This document shows positions 7,050 through 16,592 of a stretch of DNA of 36,936 nucleotides, piece after piece. A model generated the notes under the pieces. The model saw nothing but the letters and a program-made list of their open reading frames with translations. It searched no databases and was not told the DNA's origin. Source of the stretch: Candidatus Bipolaricaulota bacterium (GTDB taxonomy: Bacteria > Bipolaricaulota > Bipolaricaulia > Bipolaricaulales > Bipolaricaulaceae). Position 1 is the first letter of the stretch. Each line of letters starts with the position of its first letter. A program made the translations under genes and the position numbers. Location: NCBI GenBank assembly GCA_938084715.1, contig CALKES010000010.1:1-36936 (forward strand), in the 5' to 3' direction.

Positions 7050-7951
7050 TCGGGAGGAGCCCCGGGGAAGCGGGGGCCTCCGGAGAGGAGGGCCACGATC
7101 TCCGCTGGACGGGGGAACCGGTCTTCCTCGGACCCGGCCAGGGCCGCGGCGGCGGCGGCAAACCCCATCGCCTCGTAGAGGCCCCGACCGGCGGCGAGCC
7201 GGGTCGCGCACGCCGCGCTGAAGGCGTCCACCGCCCGGCCCGGGAGCCCGACCGGCCGTCCGTAGCCGGGAAAGCGGGTCACGCCCCCCGCCTCCACGAG
7301 GTACGTCCCCTCCGGCCTCCCGGTGATCACGAGGTTGGATAGCCCCAGGTCGAGGAGGGGGTGGCGGGCCGGGACCCCAGGCTCCGTCGCCCACCCCATC
7401 TCCACCCCGAGCTCGTCGGGGGTGCCCACCACGAGAAGAAGCCGGCTCCACGGGATCGAGCCGGCGGAGCGGGGGGGATGGGCCCCGAGGACCGGCCGAT
7501 CCGCGGAGAGGCCCCGCAGGACGGAGCCCACGGCCGGGAGGGTGAGGTCCACGAGCACCACGGCCGCCTCCTGGATCGCGGCGAGGTGCCGGCTCACGTA
7601 GGACCCATCGGCCCGGGCGTTCGCGCCCGGGGACCGGGCCCCCACCCTCTCCGGCCCGGCGAGGACCACCGACGCGCCGGTGGGAAGGCCGGGAACGCGC
7701 TCCACGGCGGTCGTCCGAACCCCTGCCTGGGCCAGGGCGGAGAGAACCTCCTCCCCAAAGGGGTCGTTCCCCACGCAGCCGTAGACCGCCACCTCCGCCC
7801 CAAGGCCGGCGACGGTGAGGGCCTGGACCACCCCGGAACCCCCAGGGCGAGGGGCCAGGCCGCGGGCGGGAACGGTCTCGCCCGCCCGGGGGAGAACGTC
7901 CACCTGGGCCACCAGGGCCATCTCCAGCACCCCAAGGACCGCGATCCTCAC
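7046..7951 (-). CDS. PfkB/ribokinase-family carbohydrate kinase, atypical
   Basis: Cytoplasmic kinase fold that in other members phosphorylates sugars, nucleosides or similar alcohols. The 301-residue protein has the N-terminal glycine motif in modified form (PGGSGVVQA) followed by VYGCVGNDPFG. The C-terminal signature is unusual: where most members have DTTGAGDAF, this one reads LPGRAVDAF, keeping the catalytic aspartate but losing the two anion-hole glycines. It may be a weak or altered kinase. The GTG start overlaps the stop of the upstream metallo-hydrolase. It is the last gene of the leftward hydrogenase operon and meets speB tail to tail at CTAG. The substrate is unknown. Confidence 0.8.
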   Translation of the reverse strand: MRIAVLGVLEMALVAQVDVLPRAGETVPARGLAPRPGGSGVVQALTVAGLGAEVAVYGCVGNDPFGEEVLSALAQAGVRTTAVERVPGLPTGASVVLAGPERVGARSPGANARADGSYVSRHLAAIQEAAVVLVDLTLPAVGSVLRGLSADRPVLGAHPPRSAGSIPWSRLLLVVGTPDELGVEMGWATEPGVPARHPLLDLGLSNLVITGRPEGTYLVEAGGVTRFPGYGRPVGLPGRAVDAFSAACATRLAAGRGLYEAMGFAAAAAALAGSEEDRFPRPAEIVALLSGGPRFPGAPPD

Positions 7952-9276
7952 AGGGTGACCGTCTCGTTCCACCCCGGGATCTGGACCCGGCAGCCGCGGG
8001 AGGAAAGCTCCCGGGCCAGGGTCCCCAGGGCAGGGGGCTCCCCGTGGACGAGGAACACGACCTCCGGGTCGGCGTGGAGGGCCCAGTCGATGAGGATCGC
8101 CCGGTCGGCGTGGGCGGACAGGCCCTCGATCCGGTGGACGCTGGCCCGGACCGGAACCACCGACCCCAGCACCTCGACCCGCGTCGCCCCGTCCTCGATC
8201 TCCCGGCCCAGGGTTCCCTCGGCCTGGTAGCCCACAAACACGAGGGCCGACTCCGGCCGCGGCAGGTTATCCCGAAGGTGGTAGAGAACCCGCCCCCCGG
8301 TGCACATCCCCGAGCCAGCGATGATGATCGCCCCGGAGTCCTCCCCGATCTTCTTCGACGCCTGCCGGGTGAGGGTGTACTCCAGGAGCTCGAACTCAAA
8401 CGGGTTCTCCCGGTTGCGGAACAGGCGCCGGGCCGGGGCAGGAAACCGCTCCGTGTACCGCTCGAAGATCTGGGTCGCCCGGACGGCGAGGGGGGAGTCG
8501 AGGTAGATCGGGCAGGAGGGGATCTGCCCCTCCCGCCACAGCTGATATAGGATGTAGAGGACCTCCTGGGTCCGCTCGAGGGCGAACGAGGGGATGACCA
8601 CGTTCCCGCCCCGGGCGAGGGTCTCGACGATCACCTCCCGGAGCAGGTCCACGGACTCCTCGAGGGGCGGGTGGTCCCGGTCGCCGTAGGTCGCCTCCAG
8701 GACGAGGACGTCGGCCTTGGGCGGGTAGGAGGGGTCCTCCACGAGGGGCTTGCCCCGGTTCCCGAGGTCGCCGGAGAAGACGACCGTCTTCCCCTCCACC
8801 CGGACCTCGACGAACGCCGCCCCCAGGATGTGCCCGGCGTCGTGGAACCGCGCCCGGATCCCCCCTCCGAGGTCCACCTCCTCCCCGTACTCGACCCGGG
8901 TCCGGAACAGGTCGAGGCTCGTCAGGGCGTCGTCCACGGAGTAGAGGGCGGCCTCGCCCTCCTCCTCCTGGATCCGCGCCGCGTCGAGGAGCATCACCTG
9001 GGCGATGTCCCAGGTGGGGACGGTGCAGGCCCCCCCGCCCCGGAACCCCTCCCGGACGAGGCGCGGGACGAGCCCGAGGTGGTCGAGGTGGCCGTGGGTC
9101 AGCAGGACCCCATGGAGGTTCTTCGGTTCAAAGGGGAACGGGGCGAGGTTCCGCGCCTCCAGGTCGGGGAGCCCCTGGAACATCCCGCAGTCGACGAGGA
9201 CCTCCCGCCCCGCCGCCTCGAGGTGGAAGCAAGAGCCGGTCACGGTCCCGGCGGCCCCCGCAAACGTGAGCCTCAT
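7948..9276 (-). CDS. Beta-CASP metallo-beta-lactamase-fold hydrolase, RNA exonuclease-like
   Basis: Likely Zn-dependent ribonuclease of the CPSF/YSH1-like group. The 442-residue protein begins with the typical FAGAAGTVTGS strand, then VDCGMFQG, HGHLDH (metal motif 2), DAGHILGAA (motif 3), SGDLG (motif 4), a beta-CASP domain ending in SGSGMCTGGR, and a late HGEP segment. The ATG at 9276 has GAGAGGTGA upstream and lies 7 nt after the stop of the second NuoF-like gene. It overlaps the kinase gene downstream (GTGA). Members of this family are common in thermophiles; what RNA this one acts on, and why it ends a hydrogenase operon, is not evident. Confidence 0.9.
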   Translation of the reverse strand: MRLTFAGAAGTVTGSCFHLEAAGREVLVDCGMFQGLPDLEARNLAPFPFEPKNLHGVLLTHGHLDHLGLVPRLVREGFRGGGACTVPTWDIAQVMLLDAARIQEEEGEAALYSVDDALTSLDLFRTRVEYGEEVDLGGGIRARFHDAGHILGAAFVEVRVEGKTVVFSGDLGNRGKPLVEDPSYPPKADVLVLEATYGDRDHPPLEESVDLLREVIVETLARGGNVVIPSFALERTQEVLYILYQLWREGQIPSCPIYLDSPLAVRATQIFERYTERFPAPARRLFRNRENPFEFELLEYTLTRQASKKIGEDSGAIIIAGSGMCTGGRVLYHLRDNLPRPESALVFVGYQAEGTLGREIEDGATRVEVLGSVVPVRASVHRIEGLSAHADRAILIDWALHADPEVVFLVHGEPPALGTLARELSSRGCRVQIPGWNETVTL

Positions 9277-9283
9277 CCAGGCC

Positions 9284-10903
9284 TCACCTCTCGCCGAGGG
9301 CGCGGACCGTGGCCTGGCACTGGGGGCAGCCTCCCCCGTCGAGGTGGGAGGCGAACTCCTCGGGGAAACCGGCGAGGGCGGTGCGAACGGGGAGGGCCAC
9401 CGACTGCCCCAGGGGGCACAGGGACGCGGCCCGCATCGCGTCCACAATCGTAAGCATCTGCTCCAGGACGGACCGGGACGCCCCTCCCCCCTGGAGGCGC
9501 CCGATAAGCCGCACCAGGACGTCGGTCCCGCTCCGGCAGGGGACGCACTGGCCGCACGACTCGTGGTGGAAGAACCGGAGCACGCTGCCCAGGGTGTCCA
9601 CGACGCAGGCCCGCTCGTCGAGGACGAGGACGGCCCCCGAGCCGAGGGCCGCCCCCCGCTCGCCCAGGGAGTCGAAGTCGAGCCGCGTGTCGAGCTCCCC
9701 CGGCGGGAGGAACGCCCCCGCCGCCCCGCCGATGAGGACGCCCTGGAGGGTCCGCCCCGGGAGGAGCCCGCCCCCGAGCTCGTACACCAGGACCCGCAGC
9801 GGGGTTCCCATCTCCACTTCCACAAGCCCGGGGTACCGGACGCTCCCCAGGACCGTGTACACCTTCGTCCCGGGACAGGTGGGGGTCCCGAGGGTCCGGT
9901 ACCAGGCCGGGCCCCGGCGGACGATGTCCGGGACGTTGGCCAGGGTCTCCACGTTGTTGACGACGGTCGGCTTCCCCCACAGGCCCGCGGTCACGGGGTA
10001 GGGGGGCCGGATCCGGGGCCAGCCCCGCTTCCCCTCCAGGGATTCGAGAAGCGCCGTCTCCTCCCCGCACACGTAGGCTCCCGCCCCGGGCCGGACCTCG
10101 ACGCGGAACGAGAAGTCGGTGTCGAACACCCGCTCCCCAAGGATCCCCAAGCCCTCCGCGTCGGCGATCGCCTTTCGGACCCGGCTGATGGAAAGGGCGT
10201 ACTCCCCGCGGATGTAGAGGATCCCCAGGTGGGCCCCCACGGCGTAGCCGGCGAGGGCCATCCCCTCCAGCAGCTTGTGGGGGTCCCCCTCGAGGATGAG
10301 GCGGTCCTTGAACGTCCCCGGCTCCCCCTCGTCGGCGTTGCAGACGACGTACCGCTCGCCCGGGGGGGCGCTCCGCACCGCGGACCACTTGATCCCGGTG
10401 GGGAACCCCGCCCCGCCCCGGCCGCGGAGGCCGGAGCGCTTGACGAGCTCGATCACGTCCTCGGGCCGCAGCTCCGTGACCGCCCGGCCGAGGGCCTCGT
10501 ACCCCCCCTGGGCGATGTACTCCTCGATCCGCTCCGGGTCGATCACCCCGCAGTTGGCCAGCACGACCCGGGTCTGGCGGGCGAGGAGCTCCCCGGGCCG
10601 GGCCACGGGGGCCGCGGTGGGGAGGCGCAGCCGGGCCACGGGCCGGCCCTTGAGGAGGTGCTCCTCGGCGATCTCCCGGCAGTCGGCGGGGGTGACCTCG
10701 GCGTAGTAGACCCCGTCGGGCTGGACCGCGATCACCACCCCCCGGCCGGAGATCCCCAAGGTCCCCGTCTCCACCACCTGGACCTCGCCCGAAAGCCCAA
10801 GCTCCTCCACCGCCGCCCGCAGGGCCGAGAGGACAGCGTCCACTCCCGCGAGGCGGGCCTCGTCGTCCACTCCCACGAGGACGTGGACTCGCGCGAGGGT
10901 CAT
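9284..10903 (-). CDS. Second NuoF/HydB-like flavin subunit with degenerate N-terminal domain
   Basis: Soluble FMN- and NAD(P)H-binding subunit paired with the NuoE-like gene just upstream. The 539-residue protein keeps [13 protein letters not shown] and CNADEGEPG (nucleotide and FMN binding), [14 protein letters not shown], and the [4Fe-4S] motif ESCGQCVPCR with a later Cys in CPLGQ. It differs from the full HydB at 11355-13148 in two ways. The thioredoxin-like N-terminal domain has lost all four [2Fe-2S] cysteines (C to G, A, T and S by alignment with HydB), and the C-terminal double-[4Fe-4S] ferredoxin domain is missing, leaving only a CPQC stub. The ATG overlaps the stop of the NuoE-like gene. 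The electron partner is unknown. Confidence 0.9.
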   Translation of the reverse strand: MTLARVHVLVGVDDEARLAGVDAVLSALRAAVEELGLSGEVQVVETGTLGISGRGVVIAVQPDGVYYAEVTPADCREIAEEHLLKGRPVARLRLPTAAPVARPGELLARQTRVVLANCGVIDPERIEEYIAQGGYEALGRAVTELRPEDVIELVKRSGLRGRGGAGFPTGIKWSAVRSAPPGERYVVCNADEGEPGTFKDRLILEGDPHKLLEGMALAGYAVGAHLGILYIRGEYALSISRVRKAIADAEGLGILGERVFDTDFSFRVEVRPGAGAYVCGEETALLESLEGKRGWPRIRPPYPVTAGLWGKPTVVNNVETLANVPDIVRRGPAWYRTLGTPTCPGTKVYTVLGSVRYPGLVEVEMGTPLRVLVYELGGGLLPGRTLQGVLIGGAAGAFLPPGELDTRLDFDSLGERGAALGSGAVLVLDERACVVDTLGSVLRFFHHESCGQCVPCRSGTDVLVRLIGRLQGGGASRSVLEQMLTIVDAMRAASLCPLGQSVALPVRTALAGFPEEFASHLDGGGCPQCQATVRALGER

Positions 10904-11358
10904 CGCCCCTCCCGGTACCGGGCGATCGCGGCCCGGACCTTCTCCGGGGTCAGGTTCCCCACGACCTCGTCGTCGACCATCATCGCCGGGGCGACCCCGC
11001 AGGCGCCAAGGCAGCTCGTGAACTCGAGGGTGAACAGGCCATCGGGCGTCGTTTCCCCAACGTCCACCCCGAGGGCCCGCCGCAGCTCGTCGAGGGCCGA
11101 CCAGGCCCCGGCGACGTGGCAGTGGGGGGAGACGCAGAGCCGGACGATGTGCCGGCCCCGAGGCCTCAGGCTGAACATGGAGTAAAACGTGACCGCGTCC
11201 CGGACCCGGGACAGGGGGAGCCCGACGTGGCGGGCGGCGAGCTCCAGGTCCTCGGGGAGGAGGTACTGGCCGGGGTTCGTCCCCTGGAGGTCGTGGAGGA
11301 GGGCCAGCAGGGCCTCCGGCGCGGGTGGATAGCGGGCGAGGACGGCTTCCTTCGTCAT
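10900..11358 (-). CDS. Second NuoE/HydC-like [2Fe-2S] subunit
   Basis: Thioredoxin-fold [2Fe-2S] protein of the NuoE family, about 152 residues, that normally docks on a NuoF-type flavin subunit. The cluster ligands are intact: CVSPHC (C-x4-C) and CLGAC (C-x3-C). An N-terminal helical region precedes the fold. The gene overlaps HydB upstream (ATGA) and the second NuoF-like gene downstream (ATGA). It is a divergent paralogue of the HydC at 17137-17610, so the operon has two NuoE-NuoF pairs. The ATG at 11358 was chosen because an upstream in-frame start would run far into HydB. Confidence 0.92.
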   Translation of the reverse strand: MTKEAVLARYPPAPEALLALLHDLQGTNPGQYLLPEDLELAARHVGLPLSRVRDAVTFYSMFSLRPRGRHIVRLCVSPHCHVAGAWSALDELRRALGVDVGETTPDGLFTLEFTSCLGACGVAPAMMVDDEVVGNLTPEKVRAAIARYREGR

Positions 11359-13148
11359 CGGGCCTCCTCCCGGGGGAGCTTCCGCACCGCCCCAAACGGG
11401 CAGGCGTCGAAGCACGCCCCGCAGCGGATGCAGAGCTCATCCACGATCCGGTACGGGCCCTGCCGGGGAGCCCCCTGGGCCGCCCCGGTGGGACAGGCCC
11501 GCCGGCAGGCGTCGCAGGACCGACAAAGTTCAGGTTCGACCACGTACCGGACCAGGTTCGGACACACCCCGGCCGGGCAGGAGCGGCGGGCGATGTGGGC
11601 CTCGTACTCGTCCCGGAAGTAGCGGAGGGTGGAGAGGACCGGGTTGGGGGCCGTCTGCCCAAGCCCACACAGCGCGGTCGCCTTCATGGCCGCCCCGATC
11701 TCCTCCAGGCGGGGAAGGTCCTCGGGGGTCCCCTCCCCCTTCACGATCCGGTCCAGGATCCCGAGCATCATCTGGGTTCCGACCCGGCACGGGACGCATT
11801 TGCCGCACGACTCATCCGCGGTGAACTCGAGGAAGAACCGGGCCATGTTGACCATGCAGGTGGAGCTATCGAGGACGATCAGGCCGCCCGAGCCCATGAT
11901 CGCCCCGTGCTGGGTGAGGGAGTCGTAGTCGACGGGGACGTCGAGGAGGGAGGCGGGAAGGCACCCCCCCGAGGGGCCACCGATCTGGACCGCCTTGAAC
12001 TCCCGCCCCTCGGGGACCCCGCCCCCGATCTCGAACACGAGCTCCCGGAGGGTGATCCCCATCGGGACCTCGACAAGGCCGGTATTCCGGACGTTCCCGG
12101 CCAGGGCAAACACCTTCGTCCCCTTGCTCTTCTCCGTCCCCACCGAGGCGAAGGCCTCGGGGCCCCCGAGGAGGATGTGGCGGACGTTGGCGAACGTCTC
12201 GACGTTGTTGATGAGGGTAGGCCGGCCCCACAGCCCGCTCGTGGCCGGGTAGGGTGGGCGCGGCCGGGGCTCCCCCCGCCGACCCTCGATCGAGGCGATG
12301 AGGGCCGTCTCCTCCCCGCAGACGAACGCCCCGGCCCCGATCCGGATCTGGACGTCAAACGAGAAGTCGGTGTCGAAGATGCCCGGCCCGAGGACCCCGA
12401 GCTTGCGGGCCTGGGCGAGGGCGACTTCAAGCCGGCGAATGGCCAGGGGGTACTCGGCCCGGACGTAGACGAAACCCTGGCCCGCCCCGACCGCGTAGGC
12501 GGCGATGGCCATCCCCTCCAAGACCGCGTGGGGATCCCCCTCGAGGACGGCCCGGTCCATGAACGCCCCGGGGTCGCCCTCGTCGGCGTTGCACACGACG
12601 TACCGGGGCGGGGGTCCCCCGGCCCGGACGAGCTCCCACTTCTTTCCCGTGGGAAACCCCGCTCCCCCCCGGCCGCGGAGGCCAGATCGCTTCACGGCCT
12701 CGATCACGTCCTCGGGCCGCATCCCGGTCAGGGCCCGCCCGAGGGCCTCGTAGCCCCCGAGGGCGATGTACTCCTCGATCCGCTCCGGGTCGATGACCCC
12801 GCAGTTGGCGAGGACGACCTTCTTTTGGCGGGCGAAGAACGGGATCTCCTGGGGCTTGGGCGCCGCCCCGGCCCAGAGGAGCCGCTTCACCGGCCGCCCT
12901 TTGAGGAAGTGCTCCTCGACGATCTCCGGGGCGTCCTCGGGCCGGACCCGGACGTAGAACGTCCCCTCGGGGTAGACGAGGAGGACCGGCCCGAGCTCGC
13001 AGGGCCCCATGCACCCCGTTTCCACAAACTGGACCTCGGGGAGGAGGTCGTGGGCCGCGGTCGCCTCGAGGAGGGCCCGCTTCACCCGCTCGCTTCCCGA
13101 CGACTGGCAGGCCGTCCCCGAGCAGACGAGGACCTGGATCCGCCTCAC
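11355..13148 (-). CDS. hydB: HydB: NAD(H)/FMN-binding subunit of bifurcating-type hydrogenase
   Basis: Flavin subunit where NAD(H), ferredoxin and the hydrogenase chain would meet. The 597 residues comprise an N-terminal thioredoxin-like [2Fe-2S] domain (CSGTAC, then TGCMGPC), the NuoF core with [13 protein letters not shown] and CNADEGDPG, the [4Fe-4S] motif [10 protein letters not shown], and a C-terminal ferredoxin domain with [17 protein letters not shown] and [11 protein letters not shown]. That C-terminal domain is typical of electron-bifurcating HydB and is absent from ordinary HoxF. The GTG start overlaps the protease stop; the stop overlaps the second NuoE-like ATG. The bifurcating role is inferred from domain layout. 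Confidence 0.94.
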   Translation of the reverse strand: MRRIQVLVCSGTACQSSGSERVKRALLEATAAHDLLPEVQFVETGCMGPCELGPVLLVYPEGTFYVRVRPEDAPEIVEEHFLKGRPVKRLLWAGAAPKPQEIPFFARQKKVVLANCGVIDPERIEEYIALGGYEALGRALTGMRPEDVIEAVKRSGLRGRGGAGFPTGKKWELVRAGGPPPRYVVCNADEGDPGAFMDRAVLEGDPHAVLEGMAIAAYAVGAGQGFVYVRAEYPLAIRRLEVALAQARKLGVLGPGIFDTDFSFDVQIRIGAGAFVCGEETALIASIEGRRGEPRPRPPYPATSGLWGRPTLINNVETFANVRHILLGGPEAFASVGTEKSKGTKVFALAGNVRNTGLVEVPMGITLRELVFEIGGGVPEGREFKAVQIGGPSGGCLPASLLDVPVDYDSLTQHGAIMGSGGLIVLDSSTCMVNMARFFLEFTADESCGKCVPCRVGTQMMLGILDRIVKGEGTPEDLPRLEEIGAAMKATALCGLGQTAPNPVLSTLRYFRDEYEAHIARRSCPAGVCPNLVRYVVEPELCRSCDACRRACPTGAAQGAPRQGPYRIVDELCIRCGACFDACPFGAVRKLPREEAR

Positions 13149-13570
13149 GACGCCTCCCCGGTGAGGTAGGCGCGGAGCCTTCCCACAAGGGCCTCGGCGG
13201 CCCGCCGGGTGCGGGGGGACAGGCCTTCCCCGAGCGAGAAGTCCCGGGCGGGGATTGTGACAAGCCACGCCTCGGGGGCCCGGCCAAACAGCGCCTCCGC
13301 CCAGGCGAGGATCCCCCGGGGGGTGAAGGCGTGGGCCAGGGCGGGGCGGTCCCCGGGCCGGATCCGCTCCCAGCGGACGGGCCCGGCCCCCGGCCGGGCG
13401 TCCACGAAGATCACGAGGTCGGCCACCGCCACCTGGGGGATGAGCTCAGGGGTGAGGTCCTGGGCCCCCAGGACCTTCACCTCGTCCGTGCTCGGGAGCC
13501 GCCCGGCCACCCATAGCCCGACCCCGTCGTCCCGGCGGAGGGGGTGCCCAAGCCCGATCACGAGGATCAT
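13145..13570 (-). CDS. hoxW: [NiFe] hydrogenase maturation protease
   Basis: Endopeptidase that clips the C-terminal tail from the large subunit after nickel insertion. The 141-residue protein starts with the family signature [13 protein letters not shown], has a nickel-binding acidic residue in that motif and a second one in FVDARPG, and the usual length of about 150. It lies between the large subunit and hydB with 4-nt overlaps on both sides, so its substrate is almost surely the adjacent HydL. Confidence 0.93.
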   Translation of the reverse strand: MILVIGLGHPLRRDDGVGLWVAGRLPSTDEVKVLGAQDLTPELIPQVAVADLVIFVDARPGAGPVRWERIRPGDRPALAHAFTPRGILAWAEALFGRAPEAWLVTIPARDFSLGEGLSPRTRRAAEALVGRLRAYLTGEAS

Positions 13571-15009
13571 GGGGCCCGCACCACCTCGTCCAGGACCTCC
13601 CCCCCAGGGCCGAGGAGAACGACCCGGAGGGGCATCGCCCCCGCGGCGTGGACGGAGCAGGAGAGGCAGGGATCGTAGGCGCGGATCCCCCCCTCGAGCC
13701 GGTTGAGGAGACCCTCGGGGATCTTCTTCTTCCCGTTCAAGTACCGCGCCGCAATCTGGGCGACGGTCCGGTTCATGGCGAGGTTGTTGTGGCCGGTGGA
13801 GACGATGAGGTTCGCCTTGACGATCACCCCGGTCTCATCGACCTCGTAGTGGTGGAGGAGGGTTCCCCGGGGGGCCTCGTGAACCCCGACCCCGACAAGC
13901 TCGTTCACCCCCGCCTCGGCCCGGACCCGGGGGGAGAGAACCTCCGGGTCCTCGAGGTACTGCCCGACCCGTTCCAGGGCGGCCACGATCTCAATCAGCC
14001 GCGCCCAGTGGTAGTGGAACGAGCTGGTGACCGCCTTCCCGTCGGCGCTTTTCCGGAACCGACCCAGGGCCTCGTCGGCCAGGGGCGTCCCGATCCGATC
14101 GCAGCAGTTGAGGCGGGCCAGCGGCCCCACCCGGTACATCCCCTCGGGGTACCCCCGGGGGCGCCAGTACGGGAACTTGAGGTAGCTCCAGCCCTCCACG
14201 GCCTCGCCGAGATACTCGTCGTACCGCGACGGATCCAGGCCGTCGGCAACGATCTTCCGGTCGCTGTCCACAAACCGGAGCCTCCCGTCGTGGTGCTCCC
14301 ACAGGCCGTCGGGGGTGACGAGGGACATGAACAGGGAGGGAAAGTTCCCGAACGTCTCCACCTCCTCCGCCCACGCGGGAACGGTCTTCTCGTAGAGATG
14401 GAGGGCGTCTTGGGCGATCCGCCGGGCCTCGGGGAGCTTGGCGGCGAGCCGGTCCCGGGCCTCGGGGGAGAGGGGCGTCCGGACGCCACCGGGGACGGCC
14501 CACGCCGGGTGGACCCGCCGGTCCCCGAGGGCGGCGATGACCTCCTGCCCGAACGCTCGGAGCCGGATTCCATCGAGAGCAAGCTGGGGGTTCTCGGCGG
14601 CAAGCCCAAACACGTTCCGCTTTCCTGGCTCGGCGTCCCAGCCAAGGAGGAGGTCGGGGCTGGCGAGGTGGAAGAAGGACAGGGCGTGGGACTGGATGTA
14701 CTGGCCGCAGTTCATGAGCCGGCGGAGCTTGTCCGCGGGGCGGGGCGGCCGAACGGCGAGGATCGCGTCCCCGGCCTTGGCCGAGGCCAGGAGGTGGGAC
14801 ACCGGGCAGATCCCGCAGATCCGGGCGGTGATCCCCGGCATCTCCCACACCGTGCGGCCCTGGCAGAACCGCTCGAACCCCCGGGCCTCGGTGACGTGGA
14901 ACCGGGCCTCCCTCACCTTCCCTCCCCCGTCGAGGTGGATGGTGATGAGCCCATGGCCCTCAACGCGCGTCACGGGGATCTTGATCTCACGCACGGTCTC
15001 CCCCTTCAT
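13567..15009 (-). CDS. hydL: [NiFe] hydrogenase large subunit (HoxH/HydL-like)
   Basis: Carries the Ni-Fe active site that interconverts H2 with protons and electrons. The 480-residue protein has both cysteine motifs: [10 protein letters not shown] (Cys65, Cys68) and DPCLSCSVH (Cys448, Cys451, His454). A 26-residue tail follows His454 and would be removed by the neighbouring protease. Features match soluble group 3 enzymes (HoxH and the HydL of bifurcating HydABCSL). The ATG overlaps the stop of the small subunit, and the stop overlaps the protease start. Confidence 0.96.
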   Translation of the reverse strand: MKGETVREIKIPVTRVEGHGLITIHLDGGGKVREARFHVTEARGFERFCQGRTVWEMPGITARICGICPVSHLLASAKAGDAILAVRPPRPADKLRRLMNCGQYIQSHALSFFHLASPDLLLGWDAEPGKRNVFGLAAENPQLALDGIRLRAFGQEVIAALGDRRVHPAWAVPGGVRTPLSPEARDRLAAKLPEARRIAQDALHLYEKTVPAWAEEVETFGNFPSLFMSLVTPDGLWEHHDGRLRFVDSDRKIVADGLDPSRYDEYLGEAVEGWSYLKFPYWRPRGYPEGMYRVGPLARLNCCDRIGTPLADEALGRFRKSADGKAVTSSFHYHWARLIEIVAALERVGQYLEDPEVLSPRVRAEAGVNELVGVGVHEAPRGTLLHHYEVDETGVIVKANLIVSTGHNNLAMNRTVAQIAARYLNGKKKIPEGLLNRLEGGIRAYDPCLSCSVHAAGAMPLRVVLLGPGGEVLDEVVRAP

Positions 15010-15533
15010 CCGAACCGGAGGTCGGCCCCGACGAGCTCCGGCCGCCGGCCGGCGAGGAGCCCCTGGAGGAACTTCCAGATCCGGTCCGCCGACGGCGGGC
15101 AGCCGGGGACAAAGCGGTCCACCCTCACCACCGCGTGGAGGGGCAGGGCCTGGGGGAGGAGCTTGGGGACCGCCCCCTCCTCGAGCCCCGGGACCTCGCC
15201 CTCCCCGTACACCGCCCGGAGGACCTCCTCCCGGGGGATCGGGTTCCGGAGCGAGGGGACGTTCCCCGTCACCGCACAGTCCCCGAACGCGACGACGAGT
15301 TTCGTCTTCTCCCGCATCTCCCGGAGGAGGTGGAGGTGCTCGGTGTTCCCCACCGCCCCCTCCACGAGGAGGACGTCCACGTCGTCGGGGTACTCCTTGA
15401 TGTCCACGATTGGGGAGTAGACAAGCTCGGCTTTACCCGCGAGCTCGATCAGCCGCTCGTCGAGGTCGAGGAACGACATGTGGCACCCCGAGCAGCCCGA
15501 GAACCAGACGGTGGCCAGTCGCACCTTAGGCAC
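15006..15533 (-). CDS. hydS: [NiFe] hydrogenase small subunit (HoxY/HydS-like)
   Basis: Short small subunit of about 175 residues carrying only the proximal [4Fe-4S] cluster, as in HoxY. Ligands are seen in [20 protein letters not shown] and PGCPPSADR. It passes electrons between the Ni-Fe site and HydA. The GTG start has AAAGGAGG just upstream and overlaps the hydA stop by 8 nt. There is no Tat signal, fitting a cytoplasmic enzyme. Confidence 0.95.
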   Translation of the reverse strand: MPKVRLATVWFSGCSGCHMSFLDLDERLIELAGKAELVYSPIVDIKEYPDDVDVLLVEGAVGNTEHLHLLREMREKTKLVVAFGDCAVTGNVPSLRNPIPREEVLRAVYGEGEVPGLEEGAVPKLLPQALPLHAVVRVDRFVPGCPPSADRIWKFLQGLLAGRRPELVGADLRFG

Positions 15534-16227
15534 GGGGCCTCCTTTCCGTCACCTCGGCCAGGATCTCCGGGCGCTTGACCTGCTCCGAAGTGGCCTTCCC
15601 CTTCTCAAACAGCGCCCCCACGGGGCAGGCTTGGACGCACTTGCCACACCCGGTGCAGGTGGGGGACTGCGCCCAGGGTCCCCCGAGGTCGGGCTCGACG
15701 AGGGTCTCCACCCCCCGGCCGGAGAAGCCCCAGGTGAACGCCCCCTCGACCTCGGCGCAGGCCCGGACGCAGCGGCCGCACAGGACGCACCGGTTGTGGT
15801 CGAGGCCAAACTTGGGGTGGCTCGCGTCCAGCGGCAGGGCCGGGAACCGGTACGGAAAGGTGACGTGGTCCATCCCAAGCTCGGTCGCGAGGTCCTGGAG
15901 CTCGCAGTGCCCGCTGGAGACGCAGAACGCGCAGATATGGTTCCGCTCAGCAAACAGGAGCTCGAGGATCGTCCGCCGGAGGGCGGCCAGCTTCTCGGAG
16001 TGGGCGACGACGTCCAGGCCCTCTTGGGCCGGGGTCGCGCACGAGGGAACGAGCCTCCCGTTCCAGTTGCGAATCTCCACCAGGCACAGCCGGCACGCCC
16101 CCCGGGGGGAGAGGGACTCGAGGAAGCAGAGGGTGGGGATGCGGATCCCGGCCCGCCGGGCCGCCTCGAGGATCGTCTCCCCAGGCTCGGCCTGGACCGG
16201 CGTATCGTCGATCCTAAGCTGAATCAC
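15526..16227 (-). CDS. hydA: HydA/HoxU-like iron-sulfur subunit
   Basis: Electron-transfer subunit linking the hydrogenase pair to the flavin modules. Its 233 residues match HoxU: an N-terminal [2Fe-2S] domain (CFLE, GACRLC, SCATP), the NuoG-type cluster region [16 protein letters not shown] in the HoxU form, and two [4Fe-4S] motifs ([11 protein letters not shown] and [11 protein letters not shown]). It lacks the H-cluster domain of [FeFe] HydA, so the catalytic role falls to HydL. The GTG start overlaps the upstream stop (GTGA). Confidence 0.95.
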   Translation of the reverse strand: MIQLRIDDTPVQAEPGETILEAARRAGIRIPTLCFLESLSPRGACRLCLVEIRNWNGRLVPSCATPAQEGLDVVAHSEKLAALRRTILELLFAERNHICAFCVSSGHCELQDLATELGMDHVTFPYRFPALPLDASHPKFGLDHNRCVLCGRCVRACAEVEGAFTWGFSGRGVETLVEPDLGGPWAQSPTCTGCGKCVQACPVGALFEKGKATSEQVKRPEILAEVTERRPRA

Positions 16228-16592
16228 CCCTTCACCTCCCGGACGGCGACAACCCGCTCGGCGAGGGGGCGGCCGTTGACCACGTGCTCGGCCACGATCC
16301 GCCGGGCCAGGGCCTCGTCCACCTCCCCGTAGATCGTGATCCGCTCCGGCTCGTGGACCTCGACGATCGGTTCCTGGGCCGCGAGGCCCTTCTCCCCGGT
16401 CTGGGTCACGGTCACGTCCCGGAGGTTCCTCCGGGCGACCTCGTCGAGGATCGCCCGGAGGGTCGCCCGGGCGCCGGCGGCGATCCCTGATGTGCCCATC
16501 CCCACCACGATCTTGACCCGGGTGGGGCCCCCGCGGAGGCGGAGGTCCGCCTCGGCCCGCTCCCGGATCTTGCGGAGCTCCTCCAGCTTCAC
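16224..16592 (-). CDS. Thioredoxin-like ferredoxin-family protein without cluster cysteines
   Basis: Small protein of 122 residues with the fold of the [2Fe-2S] thioredoxin-like proteins found in HydABC operons. The backbone pattern is clear (VVGMGTSGIAAGAR, then TQTGEKGLAAQEPIVEV), but positions that hold cysteine ligands elsewhere are Gly, Ser, Glu and Ala, and I see no cysteine in the whole protein. It should not bind a cluster in the usual way and may be structural or regulatory. GTGA overlaps join it to the ATPase gene before and hydA after. Whether the loss is lineage-wide needs an alignment. Confidence 0.85.
   Translation of the reverse strand: MKLEELRKIRERAEADLRLRGGPTRVKIVVGMGTSGIAAGARATLRAILDEVARRNLRDVTVTQTGEKGLAAQEPIVEVHEPERITIYGEVDEALARRIVAEHVVNGRPLAERVVAVREVKG

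Noticed and set aside
6165-8399. Very long leftward open frame over speE, speB and the kinase gene
   Set aside because: It is an arginine/proline/glycine-rich shadow caused by high GC content; the genes in the other frames have clear family motifs.
15526-16227. Considered as [FeFe] hydrogenase HydA because of its regulatory neighbours
   Set aside because: The protein ends after the two [4Fe-4S] motifs and has no H-cluster domain; [NiFe] subunits follow at once.
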